A stretch of DNA of 64,000 bases from Apostichopus japonicus (GCF_037975245.1 NC_092575.1:6786001-6850000); one strand, 5' to 3'; shown: positions 22,701-36,309, counted from the stretch's first letter. A program made the numbers and translations. The notes: a model not told the origin generated them from the letters alone.

Positions 22701-25318
22701 GGAATCGTAAGTCGAAACGAGAAGACTTGCATCGTACAGTGTAATTAGAGCCGTTTTGTAACTTCTGTGCATTGCTACAAAAGCCAATAATTAGTGTGTT
22801 CAATTTTGTCGCAAAACTAGTACGGGTTCAAAATCGCGGCAATAATAAATACTAAGAAATACTTCTTTTTTAAATTGTATATAACGATTCCACTTGATTT
22901 CATCTTTACATCCTTTCTGTTGGTGGTTTCTCCCCCTTATTTTTTGTTTGCTTATTATTTGTAAAAAAAATATGTTCTTGTAAAGAAATACACCACTTCA
23001 GTCTTGCAAACCTGTTTCTCGCGTGATTTAGTAGAGAGTACTAGACGGAAGTATGTCAATCAACATAACGAAATATGGCGTGCCTGTCATTGCTTGTGTA
23101 TAAGTCGTTTGTTTTTTATCAGTTTTTATGGCAAGATGGACTACATAGACGAAACTATATATATTTAAATATGTATATTTATGATAGGCATATATCATAT
23201 ATATGCTATAATTATAGAATAATATTCAAACCAAGAAATTCAAAACCAAGAGCTAGGCCTAAATACTGTGTGAGTACATCATCTTGAGTACTAGAACAAG
23301 TATATGTTAAATTATACAAGTACACACGGTGCTGAACGGCGAGTGTGCGTACTTCATCTTACACTATATAGTAACGTATATAGTGTACTACATTTACAGA
23401 ACGCCCCGCGAGTAGACTGGTGGAACCAATTAAATTACAAGTGGGATAGGGTGGCGGTGGGTAGGGGGAGGGGATGCTGCCACTGCACGCGAGTACGATT
23501 ACAAATCAATGAGGGAGACAATATGAGTACATGTCTGGACTCATTACGAGTATGTCTGATACAATCTGTTAGCCTTCTTTTGCTGATCAGCTGTATACCA
23601 CGTTGTCATACAAAGGGACTGTTGAGGAAGGGGATGGAGGAGGAGGGTGGGGGAGGGTGGTTACCCACAAGGTCATTGATTTGTAAACATCACGAAGCTT
23701 TATATGGCCGTCAAATGATTGTTTTTGGTTAAGTTCTAAACATATCGAAAAGGTAACGTAGATGATCCAAAATTAAGAACAATTTATGACATTTTATGGG
23801 TTTCGTAATTATTATCGATTACCGGCGTACAATGAACTGTTTGTTTCCATGCATTCATTATACATAGTCTAACTTGATGAATAACATTAATACGTGGAGG
23901 GCAGGCGGGTGGGGGAGGGCCGGCGGGTGTGGGGAGGTGCGGCGGATGGTTGGGGCGGCGGATATGGGAAGGACTTTTTTTTGTTTTGATGTTTGCGGTC
24001 CAGGAGTACACTCTAGCTGATCTTATGATTATATTCAAGTGCCCAGTGTTGCATTTGTCTCGCTACTGACTTAAAGTTTAGTTGAACGCAATTGTTATTA
24101 CTTTGGTTGTAATTAGTATATATAACATCAATAGAGGCAACTGACAAAGTATGGCTTCTTTTGTAGCCGTGTTTACTCACAAACAATTGGTAGCCTGATT
24201 TGCATATAAATGATAGGCGAACTTTACTATCATCAGCTATGATTTTGATATAAATTTCAAGGGGAATAGTTATCTGATAGTAATTTTCGAGGTAATGTTA
24301 TGCATCGGCAGTGTATGCTTCAAAGTGTTCACAGGGAACTATAAGAACTATTACAATTTACGTGAAAATGGGATGAATTTGTCAAAGTAAGGAAAACTAG
24401 GCTAAAACAAAGTATTCAAATTTAGTCATTTGGGGATTCGCAACTTTCCTTTTAAGCTCATTTGCTCTACTTAAAAAACAACGTTTCATGTTTGGTTTCT
24501 GACGATGTGTCCTTGCCCAAACAGAGAATATTAAAACGAAGACGTCACTATAAATGGTACATTCTGAGGAATAGTTAGATAACTATTTATATAACTTTGG
24601 TTTATAAGGAAGCCTTTATCGGAATGTAGTACCTTCTTCAAACTCTTGACCTATTGAAGGGGGGGGGGGTGGATGCTGGTGTTGTTGTCGATGACTCCCA
24701 TGTGGCGGATGGGGTGAAGGGGGGTCCTCCCCTAAAAATGAAGGTTGAGACATCAAATCGTGCATACTAAGGCATATTTAGATTTGAATAAATATTAAAT
24801 GAAATTTGATATATAATTAAGCCTAAACGCAAGGTTCTGCTAATAACTACTTATAAACTGTGAATTGAGATTGTCAGGGGAAGGGTGGGAGTGGGTTGGA
24901 AAGGGGTGTACACCCTAACCCCGTGGATCCGCGCATGCTGCGGTTTACATAAATATCACAAACTGCATTTCCTCAGTAAATAGACTTGTACGCAATAACA
25001 TGAGTATGAGTAAAAGTATAGTATTGTCCATGGTATATGGATCCGAGTACCAGGCTCCAAGTGCGAGTACTATAGTGTAATATTGCACTGCCTGTATATA
25101 GAACTACTAGATCCCAAAATCAGTACCAGAACGAGTACAAATCCAGAACGAGTAGTTAATATTCCACTATACTATCTACTCTAGATGTTCGTTTTCACGA
25201 CGGTGGGTCACGTGCGAGTACCATGTAACTATGCTATGAGTACGGACTCATTAAACAAGTCTGTTAATTAAGTATCATAATTCCAATTGATCCTGAAACT
25301 TGCGTGACTTTTTTGCAC
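19800..25318. other. Intergenic, no gene recognised
   Basis: AT-rich sequence with several long G or C homopolymers (20663-20673, 20820-20832, 21979-21989, 24660-24670) and G-rich patches at 23440-23470, 23625-23660 and 23890-23960. Frames here are short and biased by these tracts; none has a recognisable domain. The word GAGTAC recurs in 23260-23560 and 25010-25250. Confidence 0.55.
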
Positions 25319-25321
25319 TAA

Positions 25322-25384
<63 letters not shown>
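25319..25384. repeat. (AT)n microsatellite
   Basis: About 65 bases of pure AT alternation with a single C interruption. Confidence 0.95.
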
Positions 25385-25387
<3 letters not shown>

Positions 25388-26019
25388 AAGGTTAGTTCCG
25401 CAGGCGCTGCATACACATCCCTTCCTTTGTGAACTCACTTTATTGACCCGGATTAAACTTAATCATATGAACACTGAAGGTTACTACAGTATTTTAAAGT
25501 TACATTATTTATATTTTATCTCGGTAATTCTGCTAAATCACAGCTTAGCTATGATAGTGCGCTCTCTTCAATAAATCCGAACCGTCCACTCGTGAAGGCA
25601 TGGAACTATGACGTCATACTAAGTCAATAATGAGCAAAAAGGCTAACACCATGTGTCGGCTGGTAGGTAAATAACCTTACGGGCTTTAAGACGCCTTAAT
25701 GAACTGTTCTACTAAGTACTTATAGAACCTACTTTTCCGCCCCTTGGGCTGCTCAAATGGACTGTCAATGACCGAATCTACAGCCATAACTGACTAAAGA
25801 AATACTGGGAACTATTATTGCCATTATTCTAACCCATTCATCCAGTCAAAACAATGCTTGTTGCTTCTATAAAACTTAGATTGATTCCCGCGTTAATTCG
25901 ACAACATGAGTTAATATACTGTTACACACTATGTATGGTTTGTCTATATAGGGACAGTGTAGAATGAGACTGTCATGTGTATAATATCTCTAAACATCAC
26001 GAAGGCTACTGCACAGTTT

Positions 26020-26330
26020 CGTAAACACTTCCCCTCAACAAAGTGATTGGAAACGAATATATATAGGCATACTGTATAACATATATAAACACTTCCCCGC
26101 ATGGAAGTGATGGGAAGCGAATATACGCATACTGTATAACATATATAAACACTTCCCCGCATGGAAGTGATGGGAAACGAATATACGCATACTGTATAAT
26201 ATATATAAACACTTCCCCTCATGGAAGTGCTGCAAACACTTATATATAGGCATACTGTATATATTTGTAAACATCCCTCGGCCCGACAAAGTGATGGACA
26301 CACATATAGGCTACTGTATGAATTCGTACA
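26020..26330. repeat. 60-bp minisatellite, about 5 copies
   Basis: The unit runs AACACTTCCCCGCATGGAAG, TGATGGGAAACGAATATACG, CATACTGTATAACATATATA, with a 60-base period that is clear between 26032 and 26270. The middle copies are nearly identical; the outer ones diverge and one of them is shortened. The period is a multiple of three, so three repetitive open frames appear on the - strand; they are not genes. Confidence 0.92.
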
Positions 26331-27899
26331 CATTATACTTGATCCTCAGCAAAGGGATAAACATGCAGCAAGTGTCCTTAAAGCGGAGCCGGAGTCGGTC
26401 ATCCTTGGACTTCGTGTCTCTGTGGACAGTGTCATTCCTTTTCATTTCATATTTGTATGATCTCAGACATAAGATAGTATCATCGTATATAGACATTGTA
26501 TAAATACAGGTACCCGTATGTATGATTGTGTAGAACGGTGACTTGGCTATTGAGAGCCACTTTAAGAGGCCGTAGATACGTAATTTCAGACGAAGAATCA
26601 GATTGCGAGAATTGATATAACTTGCGAACTAAATTTTTGTTGTAAAAATCCTTTATCCTTTATATACTGTATCACCTTCTTCTGCCCAATCAGGTTCCCC
26701 CCCCCACCCCCATCTCTTCCTTAGAAGCCTTGATGGCACATATCTCATTGAAATGTCCTTGATGATCAACATCTGTTTCTTTGACACAAACAAAAGCAAA
26801 CCAAACATCAAACTAATGTACAAGCAAGCAAGAAACCAAATAAATAAATAAACTATATATATATACATGTACCAATGAAAATAACATGAAAATTCGAATT
26901 GATTGTGATAGATACATTTTAAGTGTCGGATTGAGAATTATCTAGTTTCGCTTCATCGTTAACAGTGCACTCAGTGGCAATTAGCCGACAGATCAGCCGA
27001 GATTAGTTACGGGATGGTGGAGAGGGGGAAGGGGGTTAAAGGTTGTGTGTTATTGTAAAGACAACGACGATTCTCTTTTACATTACCAGGTGGGGTTGTT
27101 GGGCGAGGGGTGGGGGTGAGGAGGAGAAGGACTGGAAGTTGCTTGCTTGCCTTCCTCCAGGTGCACATAGTTTGCTGATGGTTGTTGTGGCTGTTATTGT
27201 TTATATCAAGTGCATCCTTGTAAGTTTTAAAGAAATCGTATGGTAAGGGGCGACGATTGCTTATTGTGTTAAACCTGCCAGAAAAAAAATCTAAAAGAAC
27301 TTATACAATTTTGTTTTCTTACAATGTTTCTGGATGAATCCTTTCATAAATCAAGGTGACACACAGCGTCGCTTCGTTATTACATGTCCAAACGTTTCTG
27401 TACATCCAAGGATAAGCATCCTTATTCTAATCTCAGGTACGCCCTTCGAAGGGCATTGTCATATAGGTAAGATAACGAGCACGAGAAAATAACATTATGT
27501 CCTTTATGTCCTTTTTATAAATATTTATATTTAGGCCTATACTGGAAATAAATAAACTAAACTTAACTGAAACAATTTGAACGTCCATTCCATTTATAGA
27601 AGGCTATAGTAATGTTTGCTAACTTTCGTTTCATGAATCATGTTTATATCCCTATATTTTCGAGAAAGACAAAATTCTATATATTTCACAAATTTCATGG
27701 TTGAAAATCAACCTGCTTATAACGCACTACCGTTATAAACTATATGACAGTGCTGTATATAGGTTAAACTGAAATCGAATTCAGAGACGGCGCATCGATT
27801 GTATTTATAGACATTGCCTAATAAAGATTCCAAAATTTGACGGATATCTCGCAGGTTTTGAAGCATTAGTCTTATTTCCATCCTCTCTCGACGTTAATT

Positions 27900-28523
27900 T
27901 TCACCAATCAACTGAGTCTAGGAACCGACCAATGAGAATAATCGACTTTTCACTAAATACCGCGCTTTTCTCCCCTTTCTCAACACAAAACACTTTTGCA
28001 CATGCACAATCTCATCGAACCAATCAGAACTCTTCAAACGATGACATTGGACTACCGTACAAAACAACCGTTGAAGAATTTCTCTACGTTGAGGCTTCAC
28101 GACGGAGCACGTTGCCTGGTATAGTACCTCAGCTCTTCAAGAAAATCGTTCTTTAATCCATTAATATCGATCCCCTACACGGTACGACGTTCTCCCGCCT
28201 TTGACACTGTTGATTTCTCTCGCCATTTTTTCCTTCATCCATCCTGCCTTCCTTTTTTTTTCTCTTCGGCCTATTTTGAGGACAAACCTTCAGTTCTGGA
28301 TGTATTTCGATTTGGAACACATGTGACTTGGCATTTTCCACCTGCGTCAAGTTCATTGCAAAGGAAGTACGGGGAGAGGTATATTACTCTTGACTCTTTG
28401 TCGACACATACCAACAAAAAGGAAAAGAAAAGAAAAACTCGTACGGGAACGCTTATATACCACTGGACTTAATTTTGCCCGGAGCTACTCTGGAAAATCA
28501 TAGATAACAAGTTAGAGGAATAG
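27900..28523 (+). promoter_or_regulatory. Candidate promoter and non-coding first exon
   Basis: Four CCAAT-type motifs fall within 150 bp: CCAAT at 27904, 27929 and 28020, and ATTGG at 28046. A TATA-like word (TTATATACC) lies near 28450, and a strong splice donor (ATAG|GTAAGT) follows at 28524. The block is also less AT-rich than its surroundings. A gene starting here and running into the next 10 kb is possible, but I found no coding exon downstream, so this is a hypothesis. A - strand reading of the same block is equally unproven. Confidence 0.22.
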
Positions 28524-29905
28524 GTAAGTGTAGTTAGACGTCATTTTAATAATGAAAGATGGTTTTCAATTTTGATTACTAAAACCAGAGATACGAGAAA
28601 CTTATTTCTATATAGCTGAAAGTTCCATTACTTTTGCAAATATGTAGCTTTTATTATTATTATTGTATCGTTTCTCAGCGATGCTAAATATGATGTAATT
28701 TTTTTCTGATCGCAAAACGTATACAGAGAGCTGGTAATTAACATAATTAGTGTATATGAAAAATAGGTAAGCTAGGTCAAACGTTGAAGTAAGTATGTTT
28801 TCAAAAGTTTTTAACTGTTTAAACAAACTGTTGATATTTGATTAGACGGAAAGTCACCGAGGGAAACTGAAATCGTTCGAAATATTAAACATTAAAAATG
28901 TAGTGACAAGTTTACCCAAATGAAGAATAAGAGCGCTGAGAGAGACATGGGTGGGGTGGGGTGGGGGGGTAGGGATTTGTAGATGGGGTTTGAATGCTTT
29001 TCGTTGTGAAGAATTTTTTCCGTTCCCTACTTACTCTTGGCAAAGATATGCATGCGGTGCACACTGTGTTTACTATCGTTGTCCACAAGTATACTTCAAT
29101 CTTTTGCGGTATGGACCACTCTATATATACAAACAGGAAGATTAATGCTTCAAGGTTAAGAACAACACAACAGTACACGAAAGAGAATTAGAAATATGTA
29201 GATATGAATTATTGAAGAGATTCCCAAGAAAAGAAAAATAACCAAGAAACCTGAGAGGAGGAAGGAGAATGTACGGTACATACAGTAAAGTAAAGTAAAG
29301 TAAATGGGTTCAAAATATGACGATCGTCCCAAAATGATAATTCAGCTTGCCAACAAATATGTAAAAATTGAAATATTGTCGATTTAAATCGAAATATTAG
29401 TGACCAAATTTATATCCATTGAATTAGTTGCTCACACTGTCTACATTCTGTTCCTAGTTAGTCGTATAGGATGTTGCCTAACTCGAAACTGTTTTAATCT
29501 CTTTTTCCATGATTATCATTATTATAATTATTCATATTCATTGCTCATTGAAAGTAATAACTGCAGTAAACACTGGTCAGTCCACGATCATATAAGATGC
29601 ATGTCGTTTAATTGATAACAGCAATATGTTATCGACCTGTTACATGAGTTCATATTGAAAATATGGTGAAAGTTTACGACGTTGTTATATAACGCTATTG
29701 CGTTAGCAACAAACGGCTGTCTCATTATGGATCACGTGACGTATACAGTTGAGGCAAGGCAAAATACGACTCAAACGAATATACCGTCTATCTATACCCG
29801 TTCCTTTGTGTGCAGTCCAATTTCTTTGGAGATGTAAACGATATATTTTGGATGGCTGATTAATTATGACGGAACATATGTCGTTAGTTGCTGTTTAACA
29901 CATCA

Positions 29906-29909
<4 letters not shown>

Positions 29910-29968
<59 letters not shown>

Positions 29969-29977
29969 ATATATATG
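29910..29977. repeat. (AT)n microsatellite
   Basis: AT alternation with one TTTA interruption, followed at 29986 by a short (GT)n. Confidence 0.95.
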
Positions 29978-30999
29978 CCTATATGTGTGTGTGTGTTTTG
30001 TTTCTTTGTGTCTTTTGTTTTCGATTTTACACTTTATTATAAAGACAATGACGTCGCCAATTTACTAATCAATTGCTCCCTTCTCTCCTCGCAAACGGTC
30101 GTGGAAGTTTCCCAGGGGGGCAATCAAGGAACGTTTTGAATAATACTGGTCCCAGAGGACACCATTTTGTACATGTAATTAAGTTGTAAGTGCTTGGCAA
30201 AATTGTAATGTTAATGAATAGGCCTATATACTTGCTCGTGTCGGGGTGAACACTGACAAATACATATATTTACAAGGGAAACACCTTAAACAGCGGGTTG
30301 ACCTTTTTGGAGGGACTTTAATGTGCGGTTGTTAAATTCATGCATGCAATCAAAGCGTCGTGTGTTTTCATACTTAGCCTCAGGCTGTATACACAACAAC
30401 AAGTCCACTTGCACTTTTGCACTTTAGACTGCACTTTTGTACTGGAAAGTTGTTAACAAAAGAAACACATTGTTTTTTAGATTTACACGCATGGTTGGTT
30501 GGTAGGTGAGGGTTTTTACATTGAATATTAATATAAGTGTCAATGTCATAGATATGTTCTGTTGCGTATGTGAGATTTATTGCTTTAAATAAAAGGAGAG
30601 GACAAAAGAGACAAAATAAAATACAAAGAAGGACGAGAAAGAACATGAAGTAATAAATGGTCTTGGCAGTGACCCCAGGAACCACACTGATAGAGAGAGA
30701 TACATAGTCGGTATAAATAGCCGTCAATGTCTCTTTTATTTTAATACCATACTTACATGTGTCAAAAGTTTAACAGTTGATAAGCTAACATAAAAGTGGC
30801 CTGTTGTGTCTCAAGCATATGAATAATCAAACATACAGTTATTTATGAGATAAGTGAAAATCTAAATTGCTTACAAACTGTGTACAATTCGTCGGACGTT
30901 TTCTGAGGGACACACAATTCTGATTTGTTAATATAGGCATGTTACGATTTGTCCGGATCAATAAGCTACAGTAGAGGCTGTGGATAGGATGTAGACTGA

Positions 31000-31008
31000 A
31001 TATATATA

Positions 31009-31085
<77 letters not shown>
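31000..31085. repeat. (AT)n microsatellite
   Basis: About 85 bases of almost pure AT alternation with one TTTA. Confidence 0.95.
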
Positions 31086-31088
<3 letters not shown>

Positions 31089-31649
31089 AAGTAACTGCAT
31101 GTTCCTTAATAGATCGAGATGTATATCCTATAGAATAGCAATAGATAGTGACAAATTGAGATATTGCATCATAATTTAGCCATGGCAGCCGACTCCTCAT
31201 GTATAGGGAGTTCTATGCAGGGAGTCCCTTGTTAGAAGTAAGATGGTGCATTTTGAGGCATATTTTGTCATCGAGGCATAACAGGGAAGGTGCTACGGAC
31301 CCCTCCCCCCTTTAAATCGATGCTTGCATATTGACACTTCTTATCATAATACCTCATGTCATGTAAATATACTAAAATATTGTGTCTGAATCAGTTGCGT
31401 GCTAAAAGTTGGATGGGGCGGGGGGGGAGGGTGAGAGGGAGGGGATGGTCCTCACCCAATATCGTTAGTCCAGAGGGAAATGGTTCAGTCCGGGGGGGGG
31501 GGTTACATTCAACCGGCGAAAAATTAGACCACTGGTAAGGCGGTACAATGCCTTTCCAACCGCACACAGGAAATCAATTATTAGCTTTAACCTTAATTGC
31601 ATTTAGAGCTAGACCTAATTTATTGTCTAAATACGCCTATACGCACCAC

Positions 31650-31930
31650 ATGATGTCTAAACGTCTATTGTTTTACTTGATAACCCCAATACCTGACACT
31701 CTCTACATGGGAGTCGGCTTCAACGACAACAGCCCCCCCCCCCCCTCCCTCACTCCTCTAAGTATAAAAGCTGTTATTAGCACAACATTGCGTTTACACC
31801 TTAAAAGAACTTAATTTAACGTCTGAATTTGCCTCCGAATGCACAGTTTGACGTCTAAATATTCTCTCCTACATTGGCGTCGGTTTTAGCGACCCCCAGA
31901 GCAACACCTCCTCAATATAAAATCCATTCG
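31650..31930. repeat. Imperfect two-copy local duplication
   Basis: Copy one (31652-31780) and copy two (31846-31930) share GTCTAAA, CTCTCCTACAT or its variant, GGxGTCGGxTTxAxCGAC, a C-rich stretch and a TATAAAA(G/T) segment. The first copy carries an expanded run of about 14 C. Divergence is high. Confidence 0.5.
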
Positions 31931-34900
31931 CTTCTGGCTCTTCCAGTTAGGTTCATCCCCTATCTTAAGCATTGGGAAAACTTTAGAATTTGGCCCTCAA
32001 CCTTTAAAATCCCGTGCAAGCCATTGGTCTGAATATGGTAATTTCCAGATATTTAGAGTTCGGTGCTGAATTTTTGGTTATTGCTTAAAGTAGGGTTACG
32101 CCAAGCACTCTCATCATAGTCCATACAATATACCATCTTTGTTTTAGTTTTATATATTAATCGACAAACAACCAATCATTAAACTGATGTCATCTTTGCA
32201 TCTGCTTATATGTGAAAGCTGTTATTACTTCAAATTGAAATCCTTTACCATATACATAAACAAGACTAATTTTTTTATTGAAACTGTTCATACAATGTTC
32301 ATCAATTCGTTTCCATGGTTTCAGTCATCGTTTAGCAGCAACTATAATTTGATTTGTATACGTGTATATATGCATCATAACAATTTTGGTTTTTTTTTTT
32401 TATTGAAAAGCGTCCAAAAATTGCTCTCAATATTTTCCATACGTAGACTTTTTTTTGTCTCTTTACCAGATAAATGACCCATTAAATTGTATCCAACCCT
32501 CGTTTTTTACAAAAGACCAAGCTCATATAGATAGGTTGACAGCCTTACAGAGCATGAGTTATGTGGACTTTTGAAATTTAGTTCGCACTGCAGTTATACA
32601 TTCAGTTAGTGATTTTGGTCTGATTTGTTTCCCGACTTTTTCAAAGGCCTGACTGCACTGCGGGTGGCCGAGAACGTTTGTTTTCTAGATGTAAATACTT
32701 GTTTTCTCCGTGTCTGGTGGTACATTAGTAGTGCGATTGAGATGTGTTGGTACCTAGGAAAAAATGGCTACTTGTGTTTAGGTCCCTTCCAAAAGGGTTT
32801 ACAACAGGATATATGATACGACATATCATAATAGCTTCGCAATCCATGTGCTCCCCTTTAGAATACCATATAAAGGAGAACTTCTCTGGGCTTTGACGGG
32901 GGTTAGCTAATTCATCAGCTGCCCCGAAATTATTCATTGGTTTAATCAGATTCTTGTCCTTGTTGGTTCCTTTTCCTTCACCCTGGAAGACGGCTTATAT
33001 TAAATCCTCATTCCAAAACAGATCATCCTTATCCCAACAATGAATGCCAAATCAAAAAATACAAAAACCTATAGTCCTTCTCTCTCTTATCAAGCTGGAT
33101 GTTGTACTAACAAACAATCTAGCCACTTCCATCTTCATATATACTTACTACTGAAGACTCCAACACTATAAGGTATTAAACCACAATGTTAAAACGTGTC
33201 ACACTTTCAACCGTCTTGATTTTACCCCCTGTGGTAAACCACTTGAGGTCATCTTCTATATAACGTGCTTGGAAATCATATTCCTTGTAGAAAAGCTTAA
33301 TAAACCGAAGATTGACATGAAACCTTAATAAACCCCACCTCAGTCTATTTGCTAATGATGTCGGAGGTTCCAATATAAAACAAGAAGCATAAGTCGGTGT
33401 TTATCCTCTTTTTGGAAGGTTTTATTTTTCACTATTTTGTCATGGTGTGCTTACACTGGCGCATTAAGATTAACGGAACCCTCCCTGACGCGAAAGAAAC
33501 CACAAATGTCTAAGATAAAATCACTTGGCTGAGATCTTGTATGGTTTCATTTTCGATAACAAACTCAGCTTCAAAACCAATACTAATAAATTTATGGGTA
33601 GAGTCTACAGGAAACTTTAAATCTATTTGATAACTCTTACAACATCATTTAATTTCCAGACTCGAACGTTTGTAAAGCTATACTTATAGTAGTCTACATT
33701 CTTCGAGATGTTACTTCAACTTTAAAATAACTTCTTTAATTGTAAACTTGATCAACGATACTCTTGCCTCAATATATTGGAGGGGAGGGGAAGGAGCAGG
33801 GTAAGAGGAGAGCGACCCCTGGTTCAGGAACCCACAGGCTAGTTTACTGCTGAGTAAAAACTCAGTATACGCATTGAGAGGATAGTAACATGAGTGAGTT
33901 GACAGGGTTAGCGTATTACTCTGAGGGTGGTACTGGTCATGCAGGTCTTGGACGGCCCGCACGGTTGTTTCTTTTTGTGTGTTCACGCTTGGGCGATGTA
34001 CCTTTTGGATCCATGTTTTGTATTGTCGAAATGAGAATAACTTGTCTTGTTCATTCTCCTTCTCCCGCTTGTGGCTTTGTCCAGTCACATTCCAATGTAT
34101 CTTTCTATGGTGTAGTCATAGCTATCGCTCCCAAATCCTAGAGGAAGTGCTCCCTACACAACACGAATAGGTACCCAACCCCCGGCATATGTGCGAGCTG
34201 TATGGCCACTGATCTGGACGTTTAGTTTCAAACATCAACACGGTCTCTCGTGTTATGGCATTGCACGTTGAAATATGAACAGCTGGTCAGCTGAGTTTAC
34301 TACTTTAGGTTACTGTTGTCTTGGTTGCACGTGTTTTTATATTAGCATTAAGGAAGAAAAAGAAACAAAACTGGCGAATTTACACCATCACATAGACGTA
34401 CAACTCTAGCGTTTATTGCTCAAGTATGCCCATTCGTTTTGATGTCAGGTTTATAGTCTTCAGACATCACACTTGCAATAATTTCCTTTCCGTTTTAAGA
34501 GACCGCTACCCCCGTTTTAAGTGATTGACAATGCAAAGTAGTTTCATTTTCTAGCTTATTGATTGAGTACACAACCGAGGCCTGTCAGGGCAGGCAGTTA
34601 TAGGAGGACAGACTGTTACACAGTCTTGAAAGGACCACGTATATAGGTTACGCTAAAAGGTATGACGGTAATTAAAATGCTTGTCTCTAACCTCGGTATG
34701 TATCGGGGTAGTGATTTTGTTGACAATGCAGTACAGGTTTGCATTATATATAATGATAGATGATAGGATGAGCCTATACAGCACCCCACTATGAAGCTTC
34801 TTGTAGTATTTCACCTAGATGGTTACCTATATGAACTATATTCGAATCGCGTGGTAAGATAACGAGAAGGCAGATATATGACGTCAAATCTGGCAGGGGC

Positions 34901-35453
34901 AGCCGAAGGGGTAAGGGGGATGGAGCATTGGGGCTCGGGGCCATTAGGGGGTCATGTAAAACATATGATAAATAATAATTAATGCTCACATTCAGAATAT
35001 ACAAAGTGGATCCGGCTCCTACCCCCTTGTGTACATATCCTCGTATGTTGAGAGGAACTGATAATTGGCGGTCCCCAGGAGCACGAACTTAACACTGATG
35101 GAAAAGTGAAGGCTTGATATAAGCCGTTGTTCATCCACGATCATCAAATGGATAAGGTTTCCAACTAGCATCTGTTGGCTTCCTGAGTCTTGGCAGTCAC
35201 CAAGCTAAACTTAACTATTCCCATACACAGAGCAGTCTTATATGTTAGACAAATTATTGTTGTCTGTCATGAAAAATGCAATTTGAGGGTGGAAGACATT
35301 GCTTCTTGCATGGAAAGTTCGGCATCGGTGACTATCATTTGACTTTATAGTAGTTTTTGGAGACATTATATACTGATGAGCTTTGAATGTCACATGATAT
35401 TCTTAGCAGATGGGCGAAGCATGCAGCTTAATACAAACATTAACGTTCCGCCT

Positions 35454-35696
35454 ATATGTATGTATGTATTTTAGATCCTCCTGCAAGCAGGAAATCGCGA
35501 AGAAGCCATCTTTGGCTTATCAAAGCTGCAAGCTGACCGAAGTCAGTCTCTTGGATTTATATTTAACGTCCATGATTATGAATTGTCAACTGTCAATAAC
35601 TCTGTAACTGGACGACATACATGAATCTTGGAGTGACTCGAATTCGGGACCTTATGATTGAAAAGGCACCGGCGTTAACCACTGAGCTAACACTCC
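35454..35696 (-). mobile_element. tRNA-derived SINE, full-length copy
   Basis: Read on the - strand, the head starts GGAGTGTTAGCTCAGTGGTT, an A-box-like segment. It continues through CCTT..AAGG anticodon-stem-like arms and a B box (GGTCCCGAATTCGAGTC), and the head closes with CACTCC pairing back to GGAGTG. A ~170-bp unrelated body follows, containing the palindrome CCTGCTTGCAGG. The tail is CTAAAATACATACATACATA. A second copy with the same body lies at 41355-41586. This is a polymerase III-type SINE and not a functional tRNA gene. I cannot name the family. Confidence 0.88.
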
Positions 35697-35987
35697 TATA
35701 TAGTGTACTAAACTTCTAAAGGAGATGTAAAAGTAAAAGTTACCTAATCTAGCCTACATTGCATAAGAGTCGTGACCAACAGTTTTTTACCAATATGTTA
35801 CGTTTGTTAGTACGAAAAGAAATATACTTTTTAGTATTCGTATAAACCATTGCAGTTATAATTTAGGGCAGGGAAATTTATTATAGCTGCTAAACAGAAA
35901 CTGTTATCTGCATTGATTTGTAATCACTTTACCAAAGGTAGAAAGTACACACATTCATACAAAGGATCAGTGTCGATCAAATTATTT

Positions 35988-36065
35988 TTATTATTATTAT
36001 TTTACTAAATTTATATAGCCCTCTTTTCATGCTTAAGCATGTTCAAGAGCGCTTTACAATGACAA
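35988..36065. repeat. Second copy of the TTTATATAGC / GCGCTTTACAA interspersed motif
   Basis: ATTATT lead, then TTTATATAGCCC, then GCTTAAGCATG and GAGCGCTTTACAA. It shares its layout with 3926-4015. Confidence 0.45.
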
Positions 36066-36068
36066 CAT

Positions 36069-36309
36069 AATGACAAAACCCTTAAAATATGAATATGAAG
36101 AATAAAATTGACACAGCTTAAATATTAATATAAATATATATATATAAATAAACGAAGGAATAATTTTGAAAATAATAAAGATTTACAGTGAAAATCCTAA
36201 AAAAAAAAGAAAAAAGTGAGTTTTAAGTAACAAATGACAAAATCCCTTAAAATATGAATACGAAAAATAAAATGGACGCAGCTTGAAAATTAATATAAAA
36301 ATATATATT
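36069..36309. repeat. Two-copy duplication next to the GC-rich MITE
   Basis: The segment AATGACAAAACCCTTAAAAT, ATGAATA, GAATAAAATTGACACAGCTT, AATATTAATATAAA at 36069-36135 recurs with a few changes at 36233-36302, about 163 bases later. The second copy ends exactly where the hAT-type element begins. Confidence 0.75.

Larger units (their letters stand above)
28530..35450. other. Intergenic, no gene recognised
   Basis: AT-rich sequence containing AT tracts at 29910 and 31000, G or C homopolymers at 31494 and 31731, and a small imperfect duplication at 31650-31930. Frames at 33176-33373 and 33711-34088 (- strand) are open but match nothing I recognise. Confidence 0.55.

Noticed and set aside
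24701-24940. Another hAT MITE (GTGGCGGAT ... GGATCCGCGCATG)
   Set aside because: Ends are only loosely alike and no target-site duplication was found.
25944-26333. Three overlapping - strand frames with GSVYICYTVC-type repeats
   Set aside because: They come from the 60-bp minisatellite, whose period is a multiple of three.
28153-28356. - strand 67-codon frame starting MNLTQVENAK with a GTTTGT donor
   Set aside because: Could be a small first exon, but nothing supports it beyond an open frame in a candidate promoter block.
33711-34088. 125-codon - strand frame
   Set aside because: No family resemblance I can defend; composition is non-coding and the opposite strand is also partly open.
35620-35696. 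tRNA gene on the - strand
   Set aside because: The A and B boxes and closing stem are there, but the unit continues into a shared body and tail found again at 41.4 kb, so it is a SINE head.
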